Source: Scatomonas sp963930955 (GTDB taxonomy: Bacteria; Bacillota; Clostridia; Lachnospirales; Lachnospiraceae). From it: a stretch of DNA of 64,000 bases. This document shows, piece after piece, positions 8,081 to 16,383 of this stretch (the first letter of the stretch is position 1; each line of letters opens with the position of its first letter). A program made the translations under genes and the position numbers. Location of the stretch: contig OZ006967.1 of assembly GCA_963930955.1 (NCBI GenBank), positions 930,001-994,000 of the forward strand. The letters run 5' to 3'. Under the pieces are notes generated by a model. The model had not been told where the DNA came from. It ran no database searches and saw only the letters and a program-made list of their open reading frames with translations.

Positions 8081-8889
8081 ACAGAACTGTTAAAAACATC
8101 TTGAAAATCCTTCTAATCGGCCTTGCCACCACCATCGTCCGCATCATTGGTCAACTTTCCATTCCGGCCGGTGAGCAGACAGTCCTGGCACCCAGCGTTT
8201 TTGCACAAAATGGCACCATGCCGTTGGCTTTTACTGTCTATGGGATTTTCGCTTATTCCCTGATTGCCTCGCTGTTTCTGCTTATCCGGAATCGGTTGAG
8301 TGGAAATCGGGTTTTGCAGGGGCTAAAATATGGTCTTTCCTGTTGTGCGGTGTGGATCGTTTATCTTTTAGAGCCTTTGCCACATGTAGCAGGTTTTGAT
8401 CGGATTACTTACCCAATAGCTGATAGTATTGCTTTAATTGTTATGGGGTTGCTGCTGGGATGGCTGTTTGGTAACCCTGCACGACGGGCAGATAAAGAGA
8501 AGTCGCCTTTCCCCATTCTTCCGGTGCTGGCTGTCACAGGGGGCTTCTTTGTCGGGCGGATGATACAATATCTCGTCTTTGGCATTTACTCTTCCTTTGA
8601 TGAAAAACCGTTGGAAACGGTACTGTGGTGTCTTTTAACAGGTACCGCAATCTCTTGTGTGACGGCATGGCTGAATCTTTATATCCACAGCAAAAATCGG
8701 ATCAAGCGGGCGCTTATTCTTGGCGGCATGCTGTTTGGGGTGGATTTATTCCTCTTTAACTTCTTCATGCCGCTGGTTTTTGACGCCAATATCCCCGATC
8801 TGATCCTCCGCACCTTCATCGATATCCTGGCGGTAACGGTCGGATGTCTGGCATTTCCAAATCAACGAAATGTAGATCCGGCAGACTGA
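8077..8889 (+). CDS. Multi-pass membrane protein, unknown function
   Basis: A 270-aa protein with about seven hydrophobic helices (near 10-30, 52-70, 85-100, 120-140, 155-178, 188-208 and 218-262). I do not recognise the family. It is the last gene of the coupled flavodoxin operon, so it may be the membrane partner of those flavoproteins, for example receiving or donating electrons. That role is inference from position only. Confidence 0.65.
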   Translation: MNRTVKNILKILLIGLATTIVRIIGQLSIPAGEQTVLAPSVFAQNGTMPLAFTVYGIFAYSLIASLFLLIRNRLSGNRVLQGLKYGLSCCAVWIVYLLEPLPHVAGFDRITYPIADSIALIVMGLLLGWLFGNPARRADKEKSPFPILPVLAVTGGFFVGRMIQYLVFGIYSSFDEKPLETVLWCLLTGTAISCVTAWLNLYIHSKNRIKRALILGGMLFGVDLFLFNFFMPLVFDANIPDLILRTFIDILAVTVGCLAFPNQRNVDPAD

Positions 8890-9027
8890 AGGTATGGTGC
8901 CAGCCAAAAAGAGCCTTTCGCCAAGACACTGTGGCTTCCCCGCACCTTCCCGCTGGAACAGGAACAGGCTCTGCTACGATTTTTGCATGATAAAGAAGAA
9001 TGCCCGAAAAATGCTTTGAGACTGTAA
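8890..9027 (+). pseudogene. C-terminal remnant of an unknown gene
   Basis: An open frame from just after a TGA at 8887 to TAA at 9025. It reads RYGASQKEPFAKTLWLPRTF followed by an acidic helical tail ending in NALRL. Composition looks coding, but no start codon or RBS is present. It is probably the tail of a gene lost by deletion. Function unknown. Confidence 0.35.
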
Positions 9028-9134
9028 GTTGCCAAGCGCTTTCCTTCCTGTTACAATTCAAAGTATAAGTACAAAAGTATTCCACACGGTTTGGAACATT
9101 TCAGGAACTTTCTTGTGGATAGGAGGTGAACTCA

Positions 9135-9314
9135 ATGTATAAAACGATGGTAGTCAAATATTCTCCCAAGGCTAAAGAAATGGCTGTCAAAATAGAAGAT
9201 GCAGCCAATAAAATGGAACAGGAAGGTTTTGAGCTCGTTTCTTGCTCCATCATGCCATCTTCCAAGGGCATTCTGATTTTCAAAAGAATGGCGGCAGACG
9301 AGTCAATCGAATAA
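9135..9314 (+). CDS. Small hypothetical protein
   Basis: A 59-aa protein with a perfect RBS (AGGAGGTG, 9121-9128) 6 nt before ATG 9135. It starts MYKTMVVKYSPKAKEMAVKI and contains an amphipathic helix (EDAANKMEQEGFELVS) and a short beta-rich end. The pattern resembles small DUF4177-like proteins in which a helix packs on two strands. Function unknown. Confidence 0.6.
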   Translation: MYKTMVVKYSPKAKEMAVKIEDAANKMEQEGFELVSCSIMPSSKGILIFKRMAADESIE

Positions 9315-9324
9315 GGCCTTAACA

Positions 9325-9362
9325 AAATGGCCATTTCCATGAATATTGGGAGATGGCCATTT
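9325..9362. terminator. Hairpin after the small ORF
   Basis: Inverted repeat of about 14 bp (AAATGGCCATTTCC at 9325-9338 with 9348-9362). There is no good T run on either side; the 8-bp target duplication of the IS256 element begins next to it at 9363. It may have been a terminator before the insertion. Confidence 0.4.
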
Positions 9363-9539
9363 GATAAAACGAGACCGTTTCAAGTTTTGTGTAAATTCAA
9401 AAAACTGATATAAGATATGTCATTCGTTACTCTGGGCAGAGCCGATTTTTTGAGGTTCTGCCCTTGCTTGTATTATAATGCCGTTTCTGGACATGTCAAG
9501 CAGGGCTGGCCCAGCCAGCCCTGCCAGGCCAGAAACAGC

Positions 9540-10677
9540 TTATAATCCAGATAATCGTTCTTCGAAAAATATCTCCAGCTGCGAATGGATCTGCCCCCAA
9601 TCCTGTCGGTGTCCGGTCCATTTTTTCGTGATATCCATCATGGCCAGATACAGCATTTTCAGGAGACTCTCATCGGAAGGGAATACCGTCTTAGATTTCG
9701 TGACCTTCCGCAGCTGCCGGTTAAATCCCTCGATGGCATTCGTGGTATAGATTAAGCGGCGGACCGCTTCAGGATACTTGAAATATGTTGAAAGATTTGC
9801 CCAGTTGTCTTTCCAGGATTTCGCTATTTTCGGGTATTTTCCGCTCCATTTCTCATCAAAGCCATCCAGTTCAGCCAGTGCGATTTCTTCTGTTGGGGCT
9901 GCATATACACGCTTCAGATCAGCCATCAGCGGTTTGAGCTCCTTGTAGGAAACAAACTTTGTCGTATTCCGGATCTGATGGATAATGCATTGCTGGATCT
10001 CCGTATCTGGAAAAACAGCTTCAATTGCCTGAGGAAAGCCTGTCAGACCGTCTACGCATGCGATCAGGATATCTTCTACGCCACGGTTCTTCAGTCCATT
10101 CAAAATGGAAAGCCAGAACTTTGCACTCTCATTTTGTCCTACATACATGCCGAGCACTTCTTTATGTCCTTCCATGTCGATTCCTATAGCGATATAAACC
10201 GCACGTTTTACAATCCTGCCTTCATTGCGCACATGGTAATGGATGGCATCCATGAAAACGACCGCATAGATTGCCTCCAAAGGTCTTTCCTGCCATTCTT
10301 TTACGATGGGAAGAATCTTATCTGTGATCCTGCTGATGGTACTGTCAGAAATCTCGATGTCATAGAGTTCCCGCATATGGCTTTCGATATCATTCGTGGT
10401 CATTCCTTTGGCGTACATGGAGATGATCTTTTCTTCCATGTCTTGAGTGACCGTATTCTGATACTTTTTGACGATCTGTGGTTCAAACTCACCTTTCCGG
10501 TCTCTTGGAACATCAATCTCCATATCGCCGTAACTGGTATGCATAGTCTTCTGAGAATGACCATTTCTGGAATTATCCGTTTCCTTGTTCCGATAATCAT
10601 ACTTGGAATATCCCAGTTCCTCATCCATTTCCTGATCCAGGGCACCTTCCAGGATGATGGACATCATATCCCGCATG
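9540..10677 (-). pseudogene. IS256-family transposase, 3' part
   Basis: Carries most of a Mutator-type DDE transposase: MDEELGYSKYDYRNK, VFMDAIHYHVRNEG (first D), ACVDGLTGFPQAIEAVFP (second D), IHQIRNTTKFV, and TTNAIEGFNRQLRKVTKSK (E). The natural N terminus is 2.6 kb away at 13275-13384 because IS21 inserted after the codons for NSI. Joined, the two parts give an uninterrupted protein of about 415 residues. Read alone, the frame runs into IS21 DNA and would encode a chimeric start. Confidence 0.93.
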
Positions 10678-10764
10678 ATAGAGTGAATATTACGGCGCGG
10701 CGGAGCCGCCAGTCCGGTGTGGCGTGAGCCACCTGTCCGGACTAACGGAGCCACCTGTTGATAG

Positions 10765-11541
10765 TTACTCAGCCTGGGCAGGATCCAGGCCATATACCTC
10801 TCTCATGGAAAGGTCTTTTGATGGATCGATGCTCTCAATGTTGATTTTATATGAATCGTAAGAAATACGATCCATGATGGCGTCTGCAAGAGTGCTCTCA
10901 CCGCTGCAGATCTGTTGGTACCACTCGCTTTCCCGGAACTGGGAGCAGAAGATGGTCGATGATTTTTTCCTGCGTTTGTGGATCAGCTCGAAAAGGTTTC
11001 TGGCTTCTGACTCGGTCAGTTTGAGCAGGAGCCATTCATCAATGATCAGCAGGACTGGCTTGGTGTATTTCTTTAGTATACTGGTAAAATCACCGGAATC
11101 CCTGGCTGCCTGCATATCCAGCAACAGATCCGGAAGACGGACATATTTCACGGTGTAATACTGTTTACATGCCTCCATACCAAAAGCGCATGCCAGATAA
11201 GTCTTACCACTTCCGGTGGCGCCGGTAATAAAAATGTTGCGGTACTCTGAGATGTATTCACAGGTTGCCAGACGGCTGATCAAAGCTTTGTTCAGCTTCC
11301 GGCCGGATTGATAGTCAATGGCTGCGATGCTGGCGTCTGGCTGCTCCAGTTCCGCCTGACGGATCAGCCTTTTCAGACGGTTGTTTTTACGATTGGTATA
11401 TTCAACATCAACCAGCATGCCGAAGCGGTCTTCGAACGGGACTTCCTTCATCGTTGGATCAGCCATCTGGATACGAAAGGAATCTGCCATGGATGACAGG
11501 CGCATCTCGATAAGTTTATCAATGGTACTCTGATTGGTCAT
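10765..11541 (-). CDS. istB: IstB, IS21 helper ATPase
   Basis: A 258-aa AAA+ ATPase that assembles on target DNA and directs IstA. Walker A GATGSGKT lies near residues 108-115 and Walker B VLLIIDEW near 165. The N-terminal IstB domain contains MRLSSMADSF and FEDRFGMLVDVE. Full length. Its ATG overlaps the istA stop (ATGA), giving translational coupling. The gene is intact, so it could support transposition of the intact second copy in trans. Confidence 0.95.
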   Translation of the reverse strand: MTNQSTIDKLIEMRLSSMADSFRIQMADPTMKEVPFEDRFGMLVDVEYTNRKNNRLKRLIRQAELEQPDASIAAIDYQSGRKLNKALISRLATCEYISEYRNIFITGATGSGKTYLACAFGMEACKQYYTVKYVRLPDLLLDMQAARDSGDFTSILKKYTKPVLLIIDEWLLLKLTESEARNLFELIHKRRKKSSTIFCSQFRESEWYQQICSGESTLADAIMDRISYDSYKINIESIDPSKDLSMREVYGLDPAQAE

Positions 11542-13099
11542 GCTCTTTTACCTCCGTAGTATCTGGCACCCCGGGTAATGCCATGTGTCTGTGCCCCAGT
11601 CTCTGATGAAGGGGATTTCGGATTCCGGGATACGGATTGGGGATCCTCTTTCATGGCAGCCAATAGATTTTTGATACTTTTATAACTGGGGGTCCTGGAA
11701 TACAGAAGCGCTTTATTGCAAGCCTCTTCCAGTTTTACAGGAGAATACTTCTCAGCCAGCTTCAGCAGCCCCATACAGCTTCTGTAAGTCTGCTGTTCTA
11801 CCCTGCCGGAGGTCAGGATCGCATCAACCACCTTTCTTGTATTGATTCCGATCGAATCTGCCCATCTGCGGAAACGGTCACCATTCCATTCCAGATACTT
11901 CTGATGGTCTGGCGGCATATGTGCCGTTACCGTGGAGTACTGGCCGCTCCTTCCATGGAGGCAGCGATGTGAGGCGATCCGATTGTGATGATAAAATATT
12001 TCAATCGTTGTTTCTGTTATGCGCACATCGACTTTATCTTTGATATACTGATAAGGCACGGAGTAGTACATCTTGTCTACTGCGATGTGGTAGTTGAACT
12101 GGACAGTGGCCTGTTTCCACTCAGCCAGTTCGAAGGGTGTGGCAGGCAACTGTGCCAGGAGTGGCTTTTCTTCCCCAAGAAATAAACGGAGCCTGCTGCA
12201 ATCCTTCTTTTGAAACTTCCTTGCATTGTAGGCATCCAGCTTTTCACGGATTGAAGCGTTTAATTCTGCAAGGGAGAAAAACTGTTCATTGCGAAGAGCC
12301 GCTGTGATCCATGTGGAGATCTTGCCAACGGAACCTTCTGCATTCGGTTTATCTTTGGGCTTCCGGACTCTTGCCGGAATGATGGCGACATTATAATGTT
12401 CTGCCATCTCATGATAAGTAGTATTCAGTGCGGTCGTATACCAGTCGCTTTTCGAAGGATTCACTGCCGTAGAACAGTTATCAGGAACAAGCATCGGTGT
12501 AACGCCGCCGAAAAATTCAAACATCTGGATATGCGCTTTGATCCAGTTATCTGTCTTCTGGTTCAGGTATGCCTTTACAAAGGCATACTGGCTGTAAGTA
12601 AGGACACCTACAAAGATCTCTGCCTTTGTGATCTCACCGGTGTCCGGATCGATGAGCTGTGCCGGATCACCGGCCCAATCTACTTCGATCTGCTCACCCG
12701 GTTTCCGTGGGATGTGCATGGTGGCTCTGCGTTTTTCTTCGTCTTTTTGGATGTAGTAGCAGAACTGAGAATACATGAGAGGTTCTTCGTTGTTCATGCG
12801 ACATTCCTCACAGTATTCTACCCATAGGAGTTTCTTGTTGACCCCATTACGCAGAAGCTCCCTGTGGATGTAGTCATAATCAGGCATCCTTCGATTGGTT
12901 GCTGATCTTACCTTGGAAAAAGCATTCCCTCAAGCGCGCTGTCGGTCATGTCATGGTCCAGTGGCCAGGAAAGATTTATTTCCGCCGCCTGTTTGATGAC
13001 CTTGGCAACAGTGTTACGGGATACGCCGCAGCTGTGTGCGATGTTCCGCTCGCTGAATCCTAGGCTTTTCAGGCGAAGGATTTCTCGATACTTGGTCAT
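11538..13099 (-). pseudogene. istA: istA transposase with 1-nt frameshift
   Basis: Frame one (13099-12908) encodes MTKYREILRLKSLGFSERN... and stops after GMLFPR. Frame two (12887-11538) encodes the catalytic rest from MPDYDYIHRELL. The second copy at 62389 reads straight through because it has TTTTTCCCAAGG where this copy has TTTTTCCAAGG, one C fewer near 12914. The N-terminal HTH is thus separated from the DDE core (VDWAGDP, VPDNCSTAV). The only other protein difference I noticed is V for I in LLWVEYCEEC. Confidence 0.92.
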
Positions 13100-13274
13100 A
13101 ATGGTGACCTCCTTTAACTGTATTCACATCTGACGATGTGTTCTTACAGTATAAAGGAGATCAATATAATAAATCCTAATGTGACTCTGAATTACCGGAA
13201 TATGTGGCTCTCATTCTCCGGAATGGTGGCTCTCAAAGTCCGGACAGGTGGCTCAAAGAGCCCCGGAATAATCA

Positions 13275-13384
13275 ATAGAGTTGACATCCGTTCCATCCTT
13301 GAGCTTTACATTGTTTTCTTTCAGGTAGTTGCCCATCATTTCCCGAAGAGCTGCTTTTTGTGGGGTATCTTTTTTCCTTGCCAT
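13275..13384 (-). pseudogene. IS256-family transposase, 5' part
   Basis: The N-terminal 36 codons, MARKKDTPQKAALREMMGNY and onward to DVNSI, preceded by the RBS GGAGG. It continues in frame into 10677 once IS21 and one copy of ATAGAG are removed. The right IS256 terminal repeat lies about 20 bp upstream. Confidence 0.9.
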
Positions 13385-13607
13385 AAAATAAACCTCCAAA
13401 CTGGTAAGTCTATCTTACATCAGTTTGAAGGTTTACACAAACTTTGGGATACTCCCGATAAAACTCATGTGGGTGTTCATGAAAATTACCTTGTATAACC
13501 CCATTCGTCCCCATTCCCATAATCATTGCCCCCTGAATTAATAGAGCAACGTTTCCATACTGATTTTACTTGTTCGCTTTATCAACTATAGCCTATTCAT
13601 CACGGTA

Positions 13608-14156
13608 TCACTTTTTCAGCCGTCTTTTTAACTTCCAATAACGATAGGCAAAAGACGCAACTGTCCATACGTAAACTGAGAGCAGGATCAAAAACAGCAC
13701 CAGTAGTATAGGAGCATCTGCATCTGAGCTATGGAATTGATCAAAGATGTTTGGCAAAATCAACAACATCAAAATAATGAGGATTGGCACATATCGGCCT
13801 GCAAATACCCGCCGCATCATGTCGAGCCCGGACTCATCGTCACAGAAAATTTCCTCTTCTCCCTGCATTTCGGCAACTGGTTTACGGAAATAGGTGTATC
13901 CGGCAAACTCCTGAAGGTACTCCCAGCCGCAATCCTTAAACATCTGCACATACTCGTCCCTATGTTTAAGCCCTTCTTCGTTATAATCGAGCTGGTAAAT
14001 CACATCCTCAGGGGGACATTTTTCAAAGCGGTAAAGTCCCGGCAGGCTTACTTTCGTAAATTTCCATCCTTCCTGATGCCGCTTCCGAAGATACTGTTCT
14101 TCTTTTTCCCATTCCGCTATCGTGAAAATACGCAGCTCGGTTCTTTTCTCTTTCAT
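13608..14156 (-). CDS. DUF2812 domain membrane protein
   Basis: A 182-aa protein. Residues 1-110 match the DUF2812 pattern (FTIAEWEKEEQYLRKRHQEGWKF, then LYRFEKCPPEDVIYQLDY and GWEYLQEFAGYTYFRKP). Two transmembrane helices follow at about 122-140 and 148-170. DUF2812 genes are typically paired with PadR regulators, as here, 1 nt downstream of one. It is probably the membrane output of a PadR-sensed stress; the biochemical role is unknown. Confidence 0.85.
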   Translation of the reverse strand: MKEKRTELRIFTIAEWEKEEQYLRKRHQEGWKFTKVSLPGLYRFEKCPPEDVIYQLDYNEEGLKHRDEYVQMFKDCGWEYLQEFAGYTYFRKPVAEMQGEEEIFCDDESGLDMMRRVFAGRYVPILIILMLLILPNIFDQFHSSDADAPILLVLFLILLSVYVWTVASFAYRYWKLKRRLKK

Positions 14157-14157
14157 G

Positions 14158-14481
14158 TCAGCGCACCTCCATCATGTTTCGATACAATCTTTCGATTCGC
14201 TTCATTTCTAATGCCAGCACATTTTTACCTAATTCTGTGATGCAATATATCTTTCGTTTTTCTTCTTCCCGGACAAAGTGGATCAGGCCATCCTTCTCCA
14301 TCTTGGATAGGCTGCCGTACATCGTTCCGGGACTGATTCGAATTTCGCCATCTGTCAGTTTCTCTACTTTTTGGATGATATTATAGCCATGGGATTCTTC
14401 CCGGAGGCAAAGCAGGATATAAAAACTCGTTTCTGTCATCGGTATGTACACTTTACGAATATGTGCGTTCACTTCGTTCAC
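14158..14481 (-). CDS. PadR-family repressor
   Basis: A 107-aa winged-helix regulator: YIPMTETSFYILLCL, SHGYNIIQKVEKLT, ISPGTMYGSLSKMEKDGLI, EERKIYCITELGKNVLALEM. The GTG at 14481 is chosen because AGAAAGGG lies just upstream and homologues start within ten residues of YIPMTE; an ATG at 14511 would lie inside the operator. The gene sits behind a strong promoter overlapped by a perfect inverted repeat, so autorepression is very likely. It is co-transcribed with the DUF2812 gene. Confidence 0.88.
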   Translation of the reverse strand: MNEVNAHIRKVYIPMTETSFYILLCLREESHGYNIIQKVEKLTDGEIRISPGTMYGSLSKMEKDGLIHFVREEEKRKIYCITELGKNVLALEMKRIERLYRNMMEVR

Positions 14482-14511
14482 GACCCTTTCTATGCATACC
14501 TTGCACTGCAC

Positions 14512-14567
14512 TATATCGCACTGCTACATATCAATTTTATTATAGCAGTGCGATATATGTTTGTCAA
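14512..14567 (-). promoter_or_regulatory. padR promoter with operator palindrome
   Basis: On the minus strand, consensus TTGACA (14562-14567), a 17-bp spacer and TATAAT (14539-14544). Perfect 15-bp inverted arms TATATCGCACTGCTA (14512-14526) and their complement (14543-14557) surround the -10 box and fill the spacer. A third half-site GTGCAGTGCAAG follows toward the gene. This is a textbook layout for a repressor operator. Confidence 0.85.
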
Positions 14568-14638
14568 CTTAATATTCAGGTAAGAATAGTGCCGTGGGTT
14601 GTCCCTGCGGCATTGCTGCTTGTAGAGTGTTAGTGGCT

Positions 14639-14775
14639 TTAGAGCGCAACCTTCACAATCCTGCCATCCGTTAAGGTGAAGATCAGGTGGCCGCCCCTGC
14701 AGACCTTGATGGACTCTACCAGCTTGTTCCACCGCTCGTCGGTGTAGACAGGGTTTGGATTGCCGCACTTTGGTC
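14639..14775 (-). pseudogene. C-terminal remnant of a recombinase-like gene
   Basis: The minus strand reads NPVYTDERWNKLVESIKVCR, then GGHLIFTLTDGRIVKVAL and a stop at 14639-14641. This resembles the extreme C terminus of large serine recombinases or resolvases of Clostridia mobile elements, with the usual ERWNKLVE helix and a final beta hairpin. The upstream part is missing. The last codons KVAL-stop resemble KVTL-stop at 3144-3158 on the same strand. Confidence 0.45.
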
Positions 14776-14830
14776 ACTCAGCAAGCTGATGGCGAGATTT
14801 GAGCTATCAAGTACGATCCTCCCCTTCGCA

Positions 14831-14845
14831 TGCTATAATTGATCT
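14831..14845 (+). promoter_or_regulatory. Extended -10 promoter for a leaderless ORF
   Basis: TGCTATAAT (extended -10; TATAAT at 14834-14839) ends only 6 nt before ATG 14846, so the transcript should begin at or next to the start codon. The surrounding GCATGnTATAAT recurs at 17677-17688 and, on the minus strand, at 15354-15365. Confidence 0.6.
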
Positions 14846-14995
14846 ATGACACAAGAAGAAAAACAAGATAGAGCTCTTCGCAGTATAGCCCGCAGCATGG
14901 AAGCTGAGGGTGCTAATTACGAATGCGTACTCCATCGCATGCGAGCTCATCTAAAAGAGCTCAAAAAGTTAGCGAAGACGACGCAGTCTAATTAG
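14846..14995 (+). CDS. Small basic helical protein, probably leaderless
   Basis: A 49-aa ORF starting MTQEEKQDRALRSIARSMEA and ending with a lysine-rich helix (HLKELKKLAKTTQSN). It has no Shine-Dalgarno; the -10 box abuts the start codon. Predicted fully helical and charged. I do not recognise a family. Its promoter matches those of the two structured leaders nearby, which ties it to the same foreign-looking block. Confidence 0.5.
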   Translation: MTQEEKQDRALRSIARSMEAEGANYECVLHRMRAHLKELKKLAKTTQSN

Positions 14996-15040
14996 CCGTC
15001 TCACCCAAAATGCAATTTGGCGCAAACATTTCATAACGCG

Positions 15041-15187
15041 CTACGTCTTAAAAAAACAGCGTCCGCGATATCCATAAACGACGTCATAACACAGAATGTC
15101 CATACTTAGAGATTTATGTGATAATAACTTGTAATTATGCGCGGCCCTGAGCGTGGCCGCAATCTTGGGCTTGTCTTGATTGGACAC
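15041..15187 (-). pseudogene. Truncated paralogue of the secreted repeat-protein gene
   Basis: GTG at 15187 with RBS AGGAGG encodes MSNQDKPKIAATLRAAHNYK followed by LLSHKSL, then diverges and stops at 15041. The intact counterpart at 17860 starts MSRQDKHQIAAAPRVAIRKN, then KLLSRKSL. Homology ends at about 15105. A 25-bp sequence shared with the tRNA-Leu flank lies just beyond the break (15065-15089). It looks like a gene cut by recombination right after its start. Confidence 0.6.
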
Positions 15188-15353
15188 CGTTCCTCCTTTT
15201 GCTCTTAGGGTACGGTGTCATAAAAAACGACGCCGTACAGGTGTCTAACCCTTGTGTAAAGTCACGGAACAACCGCCACTTACTGCGTACGACGCCGTTT
15301 ACTACGGTCGTAGCCAATGACTTTACACAAAATGTTAAGGGTTAGACTCTTTT
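15185..15353 (-). ncRNA. Structured 5' leader, copy 2
   Basis: Between a GCATGATATAAT promoter (-10 at 15354-15359) and GTG 15187. A long stem pairs GTCTAACCCTT...TTGTGTAAAGTCA with TGACTTTACACAAGGGTTAGAC. Then GTACGGCGTC and a TTTTTT run, then GACACCGTAC, and finally CGGTGTCC containing the start codon. It has the same order of elements as 17689-17862 although the long-stem sequences differ. Confidence 0.55.
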
Positions 15354-15414
15354 ATTATATCATGCTTTTGTTTTTTACAAGCAAAATCGCCGGAAAATGC
15401 GGGCTTTTACGGGC

Positions 15415-15912
15415 TTAGCGGTAGTCTGCCAGTAATTCTCTTAGCGTATTTAATGCCCGCTTTTTATGGCGATTGACGCTCGATTGCGATATCCCGAGCC
15501 TTTCGGCGGCCTCCCGCTGCGTGCAGCCTCGGAAAAACAGAAGCTCAATCACTTGTCTGTCTATTGGGCCTAAAGATTCCACAGCGATGCAAAGCGCCTC
15601 AATCAAAAGCCTGCGACTAACAGTTTCCTCAACGGAACGATGGTCGGCAAACACCATGCCAGCCTCTGCCAGCGCCTCCAGAGATACCGGCTTACCATTG
15701 CAGTTTTGTCGGCATTCACCGCAGACCTCTGTACAGCGTACACCATAGGCATCGCGGCAGCGGTATTCCCGGCGCTCCCGGTGCTCCTGCCGCCAAAGCA
15801 TCCGCAGATACTCCTGCATTACTTTTGGCTCCGTGGCTTCTACCATTTCCAATGTGATCATAATGGGTTCTCCATCGACAAATATCCTATAAATAACTTT
15901 ATTTTTCTGCAT
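15415..15912 (-). CDS. Sigma-70-like regulator (region 4)
   Basis: A 165-aa protein. Its C-terminal ~55 residues are a sigma region 4/HTH (LGPIDRQVIELLFFRGCTQREAAERLGISQSSVNRHKKRAL). The N terminus (YRIFVDGEPIMITLEMVE) matches small sigma-like proteins seen on Clostridia mobile elements. A central cysteine cluster (CTEVCGECRQNC) may bind metal. The RBS AAAGGAG precedes ATG 15912. Its leader contains a terminator hairpin, so it may be under attenuation. Partner promoters are unknown. Confidence 0.7.
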   Translation of the reverse strand: MQKNKVIYRIFVDGEPIMITLEMVEATEPKVMQEYLRMLWRQEHRERREYRCRDAYGVRCTEVCGECRQNCNGKPVSLEALAEAGMVFADHRSVEETVSRRLLIEALCIAVESLGPIDRQVIELLFFRGCTQREAAERLGISQSSVNRHKKRALNTLRELLADYR

Positions 15913-15934
15913 ATGCGGCTCCTTTCGCGAATGT

Positions 15935-16029
15935 CCGCGAGAAGCCGCCAGTCCGTAAGACCAAAAAAGACGGCGGCACAGCTGCCTGTCAAACAGGTAT
16001 GCCGTGCTGCCGTCAGTGCGGTCTCGCGG
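15935..16029 (-). terminator. Terminator nested in a longer stem before the sigma-like gene
   Basis: On the minus strand a large hairpin (15969-16014; arms GACGGCAGCACGGC and GCTGTGCCGCCGTC around CCTGTTTGACAGG) runs into TTTTTT (15963-15968). It is enclosed by an outer stem CCGCGAGA (15935-15942) with TCTCGCGG (16022-16029). This layout suggests conditional termination, or simply termination of a leftward transcript. Confidence 0.6.
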
Positions 16030-16053
16030 ATCGGTATTTCGTTAAAGTGTACC

Positions 16054-16362
16054 GTGCCTGATGACACGGATCGTGGCGTTATAGAGTGCCACAGTGACAG
16101 CAATCCGTGGATTACCGCCACGAAAACCGCTGATTGGGAAGATGTGAATCCTTGGACAGAAGCATGGAGTGTAGCGGCAGAAAGTGATTGGGGAGAAACT
16201 CTGCCTTATTCTGGCAAGGTGTCCGTGATGGGCGGCGAAGCCAACCCAGTCTATATTGATGTCACCGTAGAAGAACCAGCATACAAAACTACAGGCAGTT
16301 CCGAGGGACTGCTCAGTGGCAGCAATGCCACGCCCGACGCCGGAGACTATACCGCCCCATAA
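16054..16362 (+). pseudogene. Fragment of a secreted protein gene
   Basis: A coding-like frame ending at TAA 16360-16362. It reads VPDDTDRGVIECHSDSNPWI, then WEDVNPWTEAWSVAAESDW, then a beta-rich end (KVSVMGGEANPVYIDVTVEE). A GTG at 16054 could serve as start but has no RBS and follows a terminator structure, so the 5' end is probably missing. The 20-nt gap to the next gene suggests they were one operon. I do not recognise the family. Confidence 0.4.
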
Positions 16363-16383
16363 GGCAGAAAGGAGGGCTTTTAG

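Larger units (their letters stand above)
10684..13274 (-). mobile_element. IS21-family element, copy 1
   Basis: 2591 bp with related ends TGAATATTACGGCGC (10684) and TGATTATTCCGGGGC (reading in from 13274). It is flanked by the direct duplication ATAGAG (10678-10683 and 13275-13280). Repeated subterminal blocks with the core GAGCCACCTGTCCGG occur at both ends, as expected for IstA binding. It carries istB and a frameshifted istA. Confidence 0.94.
9371..13456 (-). mobile_element. IS256-family element interrupted by IS21
   Basis: The ends (9371 onward, CAAGTTTTGTGTAAATTC; 13456 leftward, CAAAGTTTGTGTAAACC) are imperfect inverted repeats of about 45 bp. They are flanked by a perfect 8-bp duplication GATAAAAC (9363-9370 and 13457-13464). 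Without the inserted IS21 and its 6-bp duplication the element is 1489 bp, normal for IS256. The transposase is split at 10677/13275. Confidence 0.92.

Noticed and set aside
10684..10793. Native N terminus MAWILPRLSNYQQVAPLVRT for the IS256 transposase
   Set aside because: This part is IS21 terminal DNA read in frame; the true N terminus lies at 13275-13384.
12908..12930. Programmed frameshift in istA
   Set aside because: The second copy encodes a continuous IstA with one more C, so a simple deletion in copy 1 is the better explanation.
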